From assembly GCF_001412655.1 (NCBI RefSeq), contig NZ_CP012996.1:3596001-3660000 (forward strand): a stretch of DNA of 64,000 bases, read 5' to 3'. The position numbers and the translations under genes are program-made. This DNA comes from Pedobacter sp. PACM 27299 (GTDB lineage Bacteria > Bacteroidota > Bacteroidia > Sphingobacteriales > Sphingobacteriaceae). Position 1 is the first letter of the stretch. Each line of letters opens with the position of its first letter. Shown here one piece after another: positions 34,354-42,150 of this stretch. The notes beneath the pieces are model-generated. The model searched no databases, was not told the DNA's origin, and saw nothing but the letters and a program-made list of their open reading frames with translations.

Positions 34354-34554
34354 CTAATCCTCTGGCTCCAACTCAAATATCTCCTCCACAGGAACATTGA
34401 ATACTTTGGCCATTTTTAAAGCGAGTACGGTAGAAGGTACATATTTACCGGATTCGATGGTGTTGATGGTTTGTCTGGAGACCTGTATCAAGTCACTAAG
34501 TTCTGCCTGGGTAATATTCTTTATCGCTCTCAGGACCCTCATTTTATTTTTCAT
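34354..34554 (-). CDS. XRE-family HTH regulator (short)
   Basis: DNA-binding protein of 66 residues that consists only of a Cro/CI helix-turn-helix: MRVLRAIKNITQAELSDLIQ, then VSRQTINTIESGKYVPS, ending with EEIFELEPED. Its start overlaps the upstream membrane-protein gene by 11 bases, so the two are translated together. Short XRE proteins of this type paired with small membrane proteins are frequent in Bacteroidota and Firmicutes (YozG-like). A 54-bp palindrome upstream of the operon is a likely binding site. Confidence 0.9.
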   Translation of the reverse strand: MKNKMRVLRAIKNITQAELSDLIQVSRQTINTIESGKYVPSTVLALKMAKVFNVPVEEIFELEPED

Positions 34555-35014
34555 CGACCAACCTTTCTCTATCTAACTTAAACAAACTATAATAAAATTT
34601 CACAATGAACACGAAAAATATAGTGAGCACATTATACAATGAAAAAATTGAAAACTCTATTCCATAAACTAATAAATTCACGAAAAACAAAATACCAAAA
34701 TAAAATAGTACTGCCCATTGCCAGGATCGTAATCTAATTAAGGAAATATATTCGTCTTCGTTTTTTTCCCTGGAGAAACAGATCATCAATAAGCCAATTA
34801 ATACACCACTGGAAAATATTGCCGTCGTCAGTTCATTATCTCCAAAAGTAAACAGACTGGGATAAGTCCAGGTAAAGCCAGGGATACCTAAATTTTTACC
34901 ATCATGCATACTAGGATATATAGAACAGCAATAAATGTATAATGCTGCGGATACTAAAAAAAGGATCCAGCCAAATACCTTGTACTTACTGGGTAATAAG
35001 AGATTATTTTTCAT
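34544..35014 (-). CDS. Small four-helix membrane protein paired with XRE regulator
   Basis: Integral membrane protein of about 156 residues. I chose ATG 35014 (MKNNLLLPSKYKVFGWILFL); the longer frame to 35065 would run into the palindrome. Hydrophobic segments lie at about residues 11-30, 63-81, 95-115 and 120-140. No domain is recognised (DUF2178-like proteins have the same build and the same XRE partner). It may sense the membrane or a ligand and pass the signal to the XRE protein, but this is inference from pairing only. Confidence 0.75.
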   Translation of the reverse strand: MKNNLLLPSKYKVFGWILFLVSAALYIYCCSIYPSMHDGKNLGIPGFTWTYPSLFTFGDNELTTAIFSSGVLIGLLMICFSREKNEDEYISLIRLRSWQWAVLFYFGILFFVNLLVYGIEFSIFSLYNVLTIFFVFIVKFYYSLFKLDRERLVDEK

Positions 35015-35049
35015 AAAGCGTTTTTTTGCTAAACATAGGATATAAATAT

Positions 35050-35103
35050 CAAACAAACAAGACACAAAGTAAAGTAAACTTTACTTTGTGTCTTGTTTGT
35101 TTG
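35050..35103. promoter_or_regulatory. 54-bp near-perfect palindrome upstream of the membrane protein/XRE operon
   Basis: Two 26-bp arms (35050-35075 and 35078-35103) are exact inverted repeats around a 2-base centre. The arms run from CAAACAAACAAGACACAAAG inward and carry a second AAAGTAAA/TTTACTTT layer at the middle. It is low in GC and lacks a T-run, so it is more like a large operator or cruciform than a terminator, although it also lies 85 bases after the stop of the upstream gene. Confidence 0.7.
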
Positions 35104-35187
35104 TCCATTTTACTCGTATATATGCTGAAAAACGGCCATTATATTATTAAAAATTGTGATTCTATCACCAATGGTCTTTCTTCAAAC

Positions 35188-36192
35188 TCAGTAGATATTC
35201 ATCACTATTTTTTTTCCATTCGTATTATTTTCTTCCAGAATGCGATGGGCATCTGCAACAGACTGGGTACTAAATGATTCAAAAAGTAAAATTGGAGGCG
35301 CAGTAATACTTTTGTTTTCCATCATTTCTGCGATACGATCTAATTGAGCTCCATACCATTTGAAATTACCAGAAAGGGAGTAAGCATAGTTTGAAATATG
35401 ATATACTGTTGCTCCTTTATCAAAAAAGTCCGATCTGGCTTTTGCAGTTTCGAAGGCCGTTACATCTGCATAGCTGCCATTTACCCGGATTACCTGAGCA
35501 CATAATTCCGACATCTCCAAGCCTACCAGATCAATACATACATCAAAGGGTGCTCCTTGATTTTTAATGAGCACCAGCTGCGCTAGATCTTCGTGATGGT
35601 AGTCGACAATCTGTGATGCCGATGCTCCGTTAGCGATAAGGACATCCTGACTTTTAGGATTTCCTGCAGTGAGTACCAGATTGGTATGTCCGCCAGCAAG
35701 CAACAATTTCATCAGGGATAGCCCAACCCCTCCGGCTGCTCCTGTCAGCAGAATACTGGGTGTTGGATCGAGCGGCAAACGGTCTAGGATCTGAAGCGCC
35801 GTTAAATAAACTACGGGAATAGCAGCTGCTTCCTGAAAACTAATGTTTCTGGGTTTCAGGGCCAGGATACTTTCTGGAACGACAATATATTCTGCATAAG
35901 TGCCATTAGAACCCATGCTGCCAGATCCAGCAAATACCGCTTGTCCCGGAATAAATCGAGTAACCGCAGCACCAACACTGACCACAATGCCTGAAAACTC
36001 TCTGCCTAAAACAGGAGAATGTATCCTATTGCTTTCTGGCATCCCTTTTCTCATTTGATAATCTATTGGATTGAATGCTGTGGCTTCAATCTTCACTAAT
36101 ACGTCTTCCGGGCCGACTTCTGGAACTGCTATATCCTCGGTAAATTCAAAGTTTTCGGTTCCACCGAAGCCTTTTAAGACGATTGCTTTCAT
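35188..36192 (-). CDS. NADP-dependent alcohol dehydrogenase-like oxidoreductase (MDR family)
   Basis: Medium-chain reductase of about 334 residues. I chose ATG 36192 (MKAIVLKGFGGTENFEFTED) because a -7 box at 36213-36220 would start the transcript near 36207; starts at 36207 or 36267 are possible. GroES-like domain to about residue 120, then the nucleotide loop LLTGAAGGVGLSLMKLLLAG. Zinc cysteines are missing, as in quinone or enoyl reductases. It is divergent from an HxlR regulator, a pairing seen for electrophile- or quinone-inducible reductases. Confidence 0.9.
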   Translation of the reverse strand: MKAIVLKGFGGTENFEFTEDIAVPEVGPEDVLVKIEATAFNPIDYQMRKGMPESNRIHSPVLGREFSGIVVSVGAAVTRFIPGQAVFAGSGSMGSNGTYAEYIVVPESILALKPRNISFQEAAAIPVVYLTALQILDRLPLDPTPSILLTGAAGGVGLSLMKLLLAGGHTNLVLTAGNPKSQDVLIANGASASQIVDYHHEDLAQLVLIKNQGAPFDVCIDLVGLEMSELCAQVIRVNGSYADVTAFETAKARSDFFDKGATVYHISNYAYSLSGNFKWYGAQLDRIAEMMENKSITAPPILLFESFSTQSVADAHRILEENNTNGKKIVMNIY

Positions 36193-36212
36193 TTTAACCT
36201 GTTTCATGGGTA

Positions 36213-36255
36213 CAAAACTATTCTCGAAAAGCTTATTTTTGCTATGGGTTAACCC
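36213..36255. promoter_or_regulatory. Divergent promoter and operator between oxidoreductase and HxlR genes
   Basis: On the minus strand, 36213-36220 reads TAGTTTTG, a full TAnnTTTG -7 box for the oxidoreductase. GGGTTAACCC (36246-36255) is a perfect palindrome in the -33 region, and CGAGGTAAC follows. This is where the HxlR protein could bind to block both genes. Confidence 0.5.
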
Positions 36256-36286
36256 GAGGTAACTCATCGCTTAGTTAAAATCCATT

Positions 36287-36667
36287 ATGGCCACCATCAA
36301 AGATAAAGGCATCACAACAGAGGCGACCTGCGCGCAGGAAAGGCTTGCCATACACGACACTTTCGATATATTAGGCGGTAAATGGAGGCTCAGGATTTTG
36401 CGTTATCTGAATGGCAGACTGGAGGAAAACAATACGTTCAAAAAGATCCAGCGGGAGGTTGAAAACATATCTGCGAAGATGCTGACCAAAGAACTGCAAG
36501 AATTGGAGCGCAATGGCCTGGTTAGTAGAACCCCTCAGGATACCCGCCCCATCACCGTGAGTTATGCCATTACGGAATATGGTAAAACTGTAGTCCCTTT
36601 AACGGAGCGCATTGCACAATGGGGATTAGACCATAGAATGAAAATAAAAGAAGAGACAAAATCATGA
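36287..36667 (+). CDS. HxlR-family transcriptional regulator
   Basis: Winged-helix regulator of 126 residues: CAQERLAIHDTFDILGGKWR, then LRILRYLNGR and the recognition region ENISAKMLTKELQELERNGL followed by VSRTPQDTRPITVSYAITEY. Family members respond to quinones, aldehydes or hypochlorite, often through a conserved cysteine; here one Cys lies in the N-terminal arm (about residue 11), ahead of the HTH. It is divergent from the reductase that it probably controls. Confidence 0.93.
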   Translation: MATIKDKGITTEATCAQERLAIHDTFDILGGKWRLRILRYLNGRLEENNTFKKIQREVENISAKMLTKELQELERNGLVSRTPQDTRPITVSYAITEYGKTVVPLTERIAQWGLDHRMKIKEETKS

Positions 36668-36912
36668 GCAAGTACCAACAGGAATGGAAAAAAATGATCC
36701 AAACTGAGGAAGCATTTAAGGGCTGGAAAATCAGATCCAGTGGCGGTGATTTATTGATTCGTGTACCTGAGGACACTGATATGGACGTTTTAAAGATGCA
36801 GTTTTCAGACCTCATTGGCCCCTATGCGCCATTATTAAAATCCCCAAAAACGACGCTTAAGTTTTATGTCGGCAATAGTGCTGCTTCGGACTTCATCTTT
36901 ACCTTAAATTAA
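36664..36912 (+). CDS. Small conserved-looking protein coupled to HxlR
   Basis: Protein of 82 residues whose ATG overlaps the HxlR stop (ATGA). It starts MSKYQQEWKKMIQTEEAFKG and has no membrane segment. I recognise no family. Translational coupling suggests that it acts together with the regulator, perhaps as a partner. An imperfect GCATGC-based hairpin follows at about 36914-36943. Confidence 0.6.
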   Translation: MSKYQQEWKKMIQTEEAFKGWKIRSSGGDLLIRVPEDTDMDVLKMQFSDLIGPYAPLLKSPKTTLKFYVGNSAASDFIFTLN

Positions 36913-36963
36913 GCATGCAGCCCAGTGAAGGGCCGCATGCAGCTATTTCTATTTCCGACCTCC

Positions 36964-37692
36964 TTAATCAGGCGCCGTACCATTTTTATAAAACTTCACA
37001 TCCCTCCATTGTACCACAGCTTTACCAGTTTTCATGGTCCCATAACATCCGTATTTCATATAATTGGTTGCACTTTCAGCATCTGGTTTTTCAAACTTCT
37101 TTTCTCCATCTATATAAACGATCATTTTACTCCCGGCATCTTCCTGCAAGTGGATCACATTGACATGAACTTCTTTATCGTACACCCCAGTAGCTAAAAC
37201 GAAGCTATTAGAGATTTTTAGTGTCCCGCCGTTCTCTGCAAATCCACGAATCATGAGTTGAGTTGCATTTTCTGAGGTGCTGCCAAAAATCTGCATCAGG
37301 CTTTCATCATTCAGCGGGGCATCAAATTTAAGGTAGCCAGAAAACTGCCTGCTTCCTGTACTATAATTATCCTCAATCCTGATTTCTGAGCGATTCGACT
37401 TTGTCGTTAAAATCTGGAATGTTTCTGTAAATGTGCTGTTGTCATAGCTGTAATCCGCACAGATCACTGGCGAACAAGCCGATTTGTAGGCTGTCCAGGC
37501 ATAAGTTTTCAAACCGACATCATCATCCAGATGAATCTTCTTGACTGGGGTGTATAGTGCCCAACCGCTACCCAAAAAATCGGTAGTTTCATTTACATCG
37601 ACAAGGGTATCTATCACATTTTTCTTGCTGCACGAGGTGCTCAAAGAAAGCGATAAAAGGAGCAGATAAATTAAATAATTTCGCTTCATCAT
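36964..37692 (-). CDS. Lipoprotein with polysaccharide-lyase-7-like (Alginate_lyase2) fold
   Basis: Surface or periplasmic lipoprotein of 242 residues; the lipobox is LSTSC with the acylated Cys at about 21. The rest resembles the beta-jelly-roll of PL7 and plant citrate-binding proteins: NRSEIRIEDNYSTGSRQFSG, then LMQIFGSTSENATQLMIRGF, MIVYIDGEKKFEKPD, YMKYGCYGTM and WRDVKFYK. PL7 enzymes cleave alginate using the R-S-E-(x)-R, Q-I and Y-x-K-(x)-G-x-Y blocks. Here RSEIR, QIFG and YMKYGCY are kept in recognisable form, so lyase or binding activity is possible. No alginate genes are adjacent. Confidence 0.75.
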   Translation of the reverse strand: MMKRNYLIYLLLLSLSLSTSCSKKNVIDTLVDVNETTDFLGSGWALYTPVKKIHLDDDVGLKTYAWTAYKSACSPVICADYSYDNSTFTETFQILTTKSNRSEIRIEDNYSTGSRQFSGYLKFDAPLNDESLMQIFGSTSENATQLMIRGFAENGGTLKISNSFVLATGVYDKEVHVNVIHLQEDAGSKMIVYIDGEKKFEKPDAESATNYMKYGCYGTMKTGKAVVQWRDVKFYKNGTAPD

Positions 37693-38010
37693 TTTATAAA
37701 AAATATAATTAATTGTTTGATAGTTAATTATAAAGTTATAGTTGATGATGAATAAAAATATCTGTGCGATTAGCCATTTGCTGAATCAAATTGGCAAGGG
37801 TTTGATTATTTCTTATAGAAAAGAATTAGAAAAACTGAGGGAGGGGGCGAAAGCAGACTGACAGCGGGCAAATCTAACAACGTTCGGTAGCGCTTTGAAA
37901 TTAATTAGGTAAAATAAAACAAACTCAGTATATTGTATTGTAATTCCTTAACAAAACATTGCAACAAATCAGCAAGTTAGGGGAATGCCGGAAATTTTAA
38001 CCAACCAAAT
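37693..38010. other. Intergenic region, nothing recognised
   Basis: These 318 AT-rich bases separate divergent genes. I found no gene, hairpin or clear -7 box. Confidence 0.4.
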
Positions 38011-38331
38011 ATGAACCAGACAGATTTAGATTTTTCGCATAAATACGATCAATTCATTGCAGAATTGAATGCGGCTATGAACTATAGGGATTCCAGAGGT
38101 TACCTCACTTTAAAATCCGACAATAGACTAGAAGACACTTTTGCTGACTTATTTACCAATTATTGTGATCAGCCACTTCCAGCTACTCATCGTGGAGCAT
38201 TCGATGACGCCACAATTGCTTATTACTATTTCTGCTCGGCTACAGGACGCCATGGCAGCCTTAAACTAATTGTTCAGAAATTTGGGAATAAATTTATCAA
38301 GGATTGTGAGAAACGCCTGAACATGAATTAA
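38011..38331 (+). CDS. Hypothetical protein, 106 residues
   Basis: Soluble protein starting MNQTDLDFSHKYDQFIAELN, with no signal or membrane segment and a mixed helical look. It contains two cysteines in the C-terminal half (DFC-type positions CDQP and YYYFCSAT). No family recognised. A good terminator follows it, which supports a real gene. Confidence 0.6.
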   Translation: MNQTDLDFSHKYDQFIAELNAAMNYRDSRGYLTLKSDNRLEDTFADLFTNYCDQPLPATHRGAFDDATIAYYYFCSATGRHGSLKLIVQKFGNKFIKDCEKRLNMN

Positions 38332-38369
38332 TCATTTTACACTGCCTGTATAATACATGATATACAAAA

Positions 38370-38401
38370 AATTCCGGCGGGCTATAAAAGCTCCCGGAAT
38401 T
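38370..38401. terminator. Terminator between the hypothetical gene and the SMP-30 gene
   Basis: AATTCCGG (38370-38377) pairs with CCGGAATT (38394-38401), with an inner GGGCT/AGCTC pairing. An A-run on the left makes it a terminator for the minus-strand operon as well. Confidence 0.75.
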
Positions 38402-38414
38402 GGTCTAACCAGCA

Positions 38415-39320
38415 CTATTCTATTCCTTTAACATTCATTGCTAAGCTATAGATTGCCTGCCTTGCGGTAATGAATAGGACATTCTTATCTTTCCCAGAAA
38501 AACAGAGGTTACTCGGCTGATGGGGCAGCTTAATTGCAGCTATCTTTTGTCCTTTGGCATTAAAAATTAACACTCCAGCTCCTGTTGTCAAGTAAATATT
38601 GCCTTTTTCGTCCAATGTCATTCCATCAGAACCATATTCCATCATCAACTTTTTGCCAGCCAAATCACCATTTTTTTCAATGGAATACCGATAGGTTTTA
38701 TTTGCTCCAATATCTGCGATGTATAAATATTTTCCATCCGGAGTTCCTACAATACCATTTGGTCTAACCATTCCAGCAGCCACACGTCTAGCCTGTTTTA
38801 CTCCTTTGGGAAGGTAATAAACGTCGTTACTACTTAAATCAGTCGCGGTTCTTGTCCAATAGTCGCGCTTATAAAGAGGATCCGTAAAATAGATCCCTCC
38901 TTTGGCATTGATCCAAAGGTCATTTGGACCATTAAGCTGCTTACCTTCGAAATCTGCCAATAACACTTTTATTTTTCCAGAGGGATTGATTGCCCAAAGT
39001 TCTCCTTTAGCATCAGCACAAACGACAAGATTTCCTTTTGAATCAAAATAAGTGCCGTTGGCTCTGCCAGATTGGTCCAGAAATACTGACAATAATCCTT
39101 CCCTACTGTATTTCCAGATTTTATCATTTGGCTGATCTGTAAAGAAAACATCTCCCTGCTGGTTTGGAGAACAGCCTTCTGTAAAACTAAAATCACTAGC
39201 TATTAATTTGAGTTCATCTTGTTTAAAAAGTCCTGCGGTAGCCGTATCCGGCTCCTGAGCAGCTAGAGTACCCGCACAAAAAAATAAAAGAATAACTAAA
39301 TTGAGTTTAATCGAATTCAT
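38415..39320 (-). CDS. SMP-30/gluconolactonase/LRE family protein
   Basis: Six-bladed beta-propeller lactonase-like protein of 301 residues with a signal peptide (MNSIKLNLVILLFFCAGTLA). Conserved blocks are FTEGCSPNQQGDVFFTDQPN (with the metal Glu), NGPNDLWINAKGGIYFTDPL (metal Asn), and VRPNGIVGTPDGKYLYIADI (metal Asn), then YGSDGMTLDEKGNIYL (metal Asp). All four calcium/zinc ligands of the family look present. Likely to open a sugar lactone in the periplasm. It is the last gene of the utilisation locus behind GH2, which suggests an oxidised sugar product. Confidence 0.9.
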   Translation of the reverse strand: MNSIKLNLVILLFFCAGTLAAQEPDTATAGLFKQDELKLIASDFSFTEGCSPNQQGDVFFTDQPNDKIWKYSREGLLSVFLDQSGRANGTYFDSKGNLVVCADAKGELWAINPSGKIKVLLADFEGKQLNGPNDLWINAKGGIYFTDPLYKRDYWTRTATDLSSNDVYYLPKGVKQARRVAAGMVRPNGIVGTPDGKYLYIADIGANKTYRYSIEKNGDLAGKKLMMEYGSDGMTLDEKGNIYLTTGAGVLIFNAKGQKIAAIKLPHQPSNLCFSGKDKNVLFITARQAIYSLAMNVKGIE

Positions 39321-39375
39321 ATCAAATGGTTAAGGTTCAAATTTAGAAAAAGTACAAACTTAATGGTTCGATCAG

Positions 39376-42063
39376 TTAATTTAGTTTTCTCAGGGATAAA
39401 GCATTCAAAACAGGCTCACCTTTTACTGGAATGAAATCCAATGAAATTCCAGTTCCATCAATAACCTGTATCCTTATGCTCTTTTGAACAGCAGTAGTGT
39501 ATCCATATTCATCCTGAATATTAAAATCTTTGAGCAATGTTTTACCGTTAACGTTCAAATTAAATATCCTTTGTTCCGCCTGATCCTTAACTTCAGAATT
39601 ATCCAGATTATAGGCCAGCGCTTCTTGGTATTCCCCTCCCATCAGCTCAGAAAAATACAGGTTTAGCTCGTAATATCCATCGGGAACATCCAATTTATAG
39701 GCCGATAAGCCGACACGCTGGGTTTGATAAATTGGATCTTCATCGGTGCCAAGGATATTTTTGTCTGAACCATAGCTAATTCGATTGTTTCCGCTGCTAA
39801 AAGCAGTGCCTCCCATATAGCCCCATGAACCTTTATGATAAGCTTGATCCGGAGACCATAGCACATGCGTTTTTTCTTCTATAAAATAACGTTCAGCGCC
39901 TAATAAAACATGCAGAGCATTGAAGTCTGGTTGTTTTGAAAAAAGGTTTGGTAAAATGGTAAAGTCAATTTCAGCCACATCAATGAGCGATGGATATTGT
40001 GCGTTTAACACTTTCAGTTGATTCTTTCCTGCAGTAAAAGGCACATCCCAGGTACAAATACGGTCGATACTTTCCCTGATCCCCAGGCTCTTTCCATTCA
40101 AAAACAACTCCGCCGACTTCAAATTTGTAGCCACTTGAACTGGCTGGGTACTATATAGCGGATCATTTTCGGCAATGCCTGTCCTTTCTTTCCAATTTCT
40201 TGAGGCTATTTTCAGGAAGGGCTGTTTTAACAGATAAGCCTGATACAGATAGTAAGTATCTTTAGGCTCACGTCCAAGGGTTAACAGCCCTTTATTATTA
40301 ATATGAGGCATAGTCTCTGCTCTACTTTCGGAGTTAAAATCTGCCAGGTTCCAAACCATTGCACCATTTACAAATGGGCGGCTCAACATTTCATTTAAAT
40401 ACACCTGACTAAATTTAATCGCGTACTCCACACTTTTATCAAACCTAACTGGCTTAAAAGACCTGATCCTTGGATCAGCGTCCGCTCCGAATTCTGTCAC
40501 CAGTAATGGTTTCTCTGGCAATTCCTTGTGGTGTTTGTCTAAAAACTGTCCGAAACCATCCAAGGTTCCTCCATACCAGCCCTGGTATAAATTCCAGCCG
40601 ATAACCATGGGGATTTTTGTGAGTCCGACCCTATGGTACCGATCGAAATCACCATGTAAGGCCATCATCGTATATCTGGAACTGTCCTCTTTTCGGGTTA
40701 ATTTTTCAAGATCCTCAGCGAGTGCTCTGATGTTTTTAAAATACAATTCCTGACGAGGTTTATCATCTCCAAACTTCGGTCGCAGCAATACTTCATTCAT
40801 ATAGGCCCACATCACCACACTGGGGTGATTAAAATTCTGACGAATCATTTCGATCTGCATATTCTTGCTGTTTTCAGCAAAGGCTTCACTCTCCGTGATG
40901 GCATTTACGATCGGAATTTCTACGGAGGTCAAGATTCCAAGTCGATCACAGGTTTCCAATATAATTGGGTCTTGAGGATAGTGTGCAACCCTCAGGAAAT
41001 TACCGCCCATTTCTTTTAGTAGTTCTACATCCCTGATTTGCAAAGCATCTGGAACAGCATTTCCTAATCCTTCATAGTCTTGATGGCGACTAGCTCCCAT
41101 GATTTTCAGCGCCTTTCCGTTTAAGAAAAATCCTTTCTCTGCATCAAACCTGAACCACCTGAAACCAATTGCATTAGAGACTTCATCAAGCACTTTTGAA
41201 CTCTTGACATCGGTAATGCTTGAGACTACACGATACAAAACAGGCGAATCCGGAGACCATAATTCTGGTTTATTTACCTTCGGCAAATCCAGCTGTACCG
41301 TTTTCTTTTCTCCGGCATTTAAACGAATAAGAGCAGTTCGTTTACTGATTAACAGCCCCTCCTTATTGTACAATGCAGTACTTAATTCTAACTTGCGACT
41401 TTCGCTTGCGGAGTTCTCTAAAACACTCTTTACACTTACAGCCGCACATTCGGCAGATACCTGGGGCGTACTGATGTAAATCCCATCGGCGCCATACGCT
41501 CCATTATAAAAATGAACCGGATCTGTCATCAGCAAACCTACTTTTCTATAAATCCCACCAAAAAAAGTGAAATCCGCGGTTAGCGGAGCGATGTCTTCCT
41601 GGTAACGATTACTCACTTTAACCCTGATCTGGTTATCGAAACCGATGTTAGGGTTTAGAAATTTATGGATTGGAATGATAAAACGGGTATAGCCTCCTGC
41701 ATGTTTCCCGGCAAGCTGTCCGTTTACATAGAGTTCTGCCTCCTGATTTACGCCATCAAAACAAAGAAAAACATCTTTGCCTTTCATCATCGCATTGGTT
41801 TTCAAAACGCGCTGATACCATCCTGTTCCGCGATAATAACCAGGTGTATCCTCCATCACATCCTCGGCGTTCCAGGTATGCGGCAAGGTAATTTTGCTCC
41901 AGTTCTGATCGTCTTTACTAAAACTCCATTGGTCGTTAAAACCAATGTATTGTCGACCAGGGTTACGATTTATGTCTTTTATGTCTTTTGAAAAAGAGGA
42001 ATCAGCAAAAAGAATCAATAATATAAAAAGGTATAAGAGCTTAAAAGAAGGCATAAACGGCAT
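39376..42063 (-). CDS. Glycoside hydrolase family 2 with C-terminal malectin-like region
   Basis: Exported exo-glycosidase of 895 residues. Domains: signal peptide, sugar-binding jelly-roll (about 30-190), Ig-like (about 195-310), TIM barrel (about 315-610), then additional domains including a malectin-like sandwich (about 735-890; DGYYELNLYFSELMGGEYQE). The acid/base is E424 (WAYMNEVLL) and the nucleophile is E524 (LVTEFGADAD). GH2 covers beta-galactosidases, beta-glucuronidases and beta-mannosidases; the lactonase neighbour might favour a uronic or oxidised product, but this is unproven. It follows SusD after a hairpin at 42117-42144. Confidence 0.95.
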   Translation of the reverse strand: MPFMPSFKLLYLFILLILFADSSFSKDIKDINRNPGRQYIGFNDQWSFSKDDQNWSKITLPHTWNAEDVMEDTPGYYRGTGWYQRVLKTNAMMKGKDVFLCFDGVNQEAELYVNGQLAGKHAGGYTRFIIPIHKFLNPNIGFDNQIRVKVSNRYQEDIAPLTADFTFFGGIYRKVGLLMTDPVHFYNGAYGADGIYISTPQVSAECAAVSVKSVLENSASESRKLELSTALYNKEGLLISKRTALIRLNAGEKKTVQLDLPKVNKPELWSPDSPVLYRVVSSITDVKSSKVLDEVSNAIGFRWFRFDAEKGFFLNGKALKIMGASRHQDYEGLGNAVPDALQIRDVELLKEMGGNFLRVAHYPQDPIILETCDRLGILTSVEIPIVNAITESEAFAENSKNMQIEMIRQNFNHPSVVMWAYMNEVLLRPKFGDDKPRQELYFKNIRALAEDLEKLTRKEDSSRYTMMALHGDFDRYHRVGLTKIPMVIGWNLYQGWYGGTLDGFGQFLDKHHKELPEKPLLVTEFGADADPRIRSFKPVRFDKSVEYAIKFSQVYLNEMLSRPFVNGAMVWNLADFNSESRAETMPHINNKGLLTLGREPKDTYYLYQAYLLKQPFLKIASRNWKERTGIAENDPLYSTQPVQVATNLKSAELFLNGKSLGIRESIDRICTWDVPFTAGKNQLKVLNAQYPSLIDVAEIDFTILPNLFSKQPDFNALHVLLGAERYFIEEKTHVLWSPDQAYHKGSWGYMGGTAFSSGNNRISYGSDKNILGTDEDPIYQTQRVGLSAYKLDVPDGYYELNLYFSELMGGEYQEALAYNLDNSEVKDQAEQRIFNLNVNGKTLLKDFNIQDEYGYTTAVQKSIRIQVIDGTGISLDFIPVKGEPVLNALSLRKLN

Positions 42064-42116
42064 TTATGTAAACAGGAAGATCAGTTGATGAGTAAGGTAA
42101 TAATTAGGTTTAAATA

Positions 42117-42144
42117 AAGACCAGGCAAAATATTACCTGGTCTT
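42117..42144 (-). promoter_or_regulatory. Intra-operon hairpin between susD and GH2
   Basis: AAGACCAGG (42117-42125) and CCTGGTCTT (42136-42144) form a perfect 9-bp stem in the 87-base gap. Such hairpins after susCD often reduce expression of downstream enzymes, acting as partial terminators or stabilising the upstream mRNA. Confidence 0.65.
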
Positions 42145-42150
42145 ATCTTT

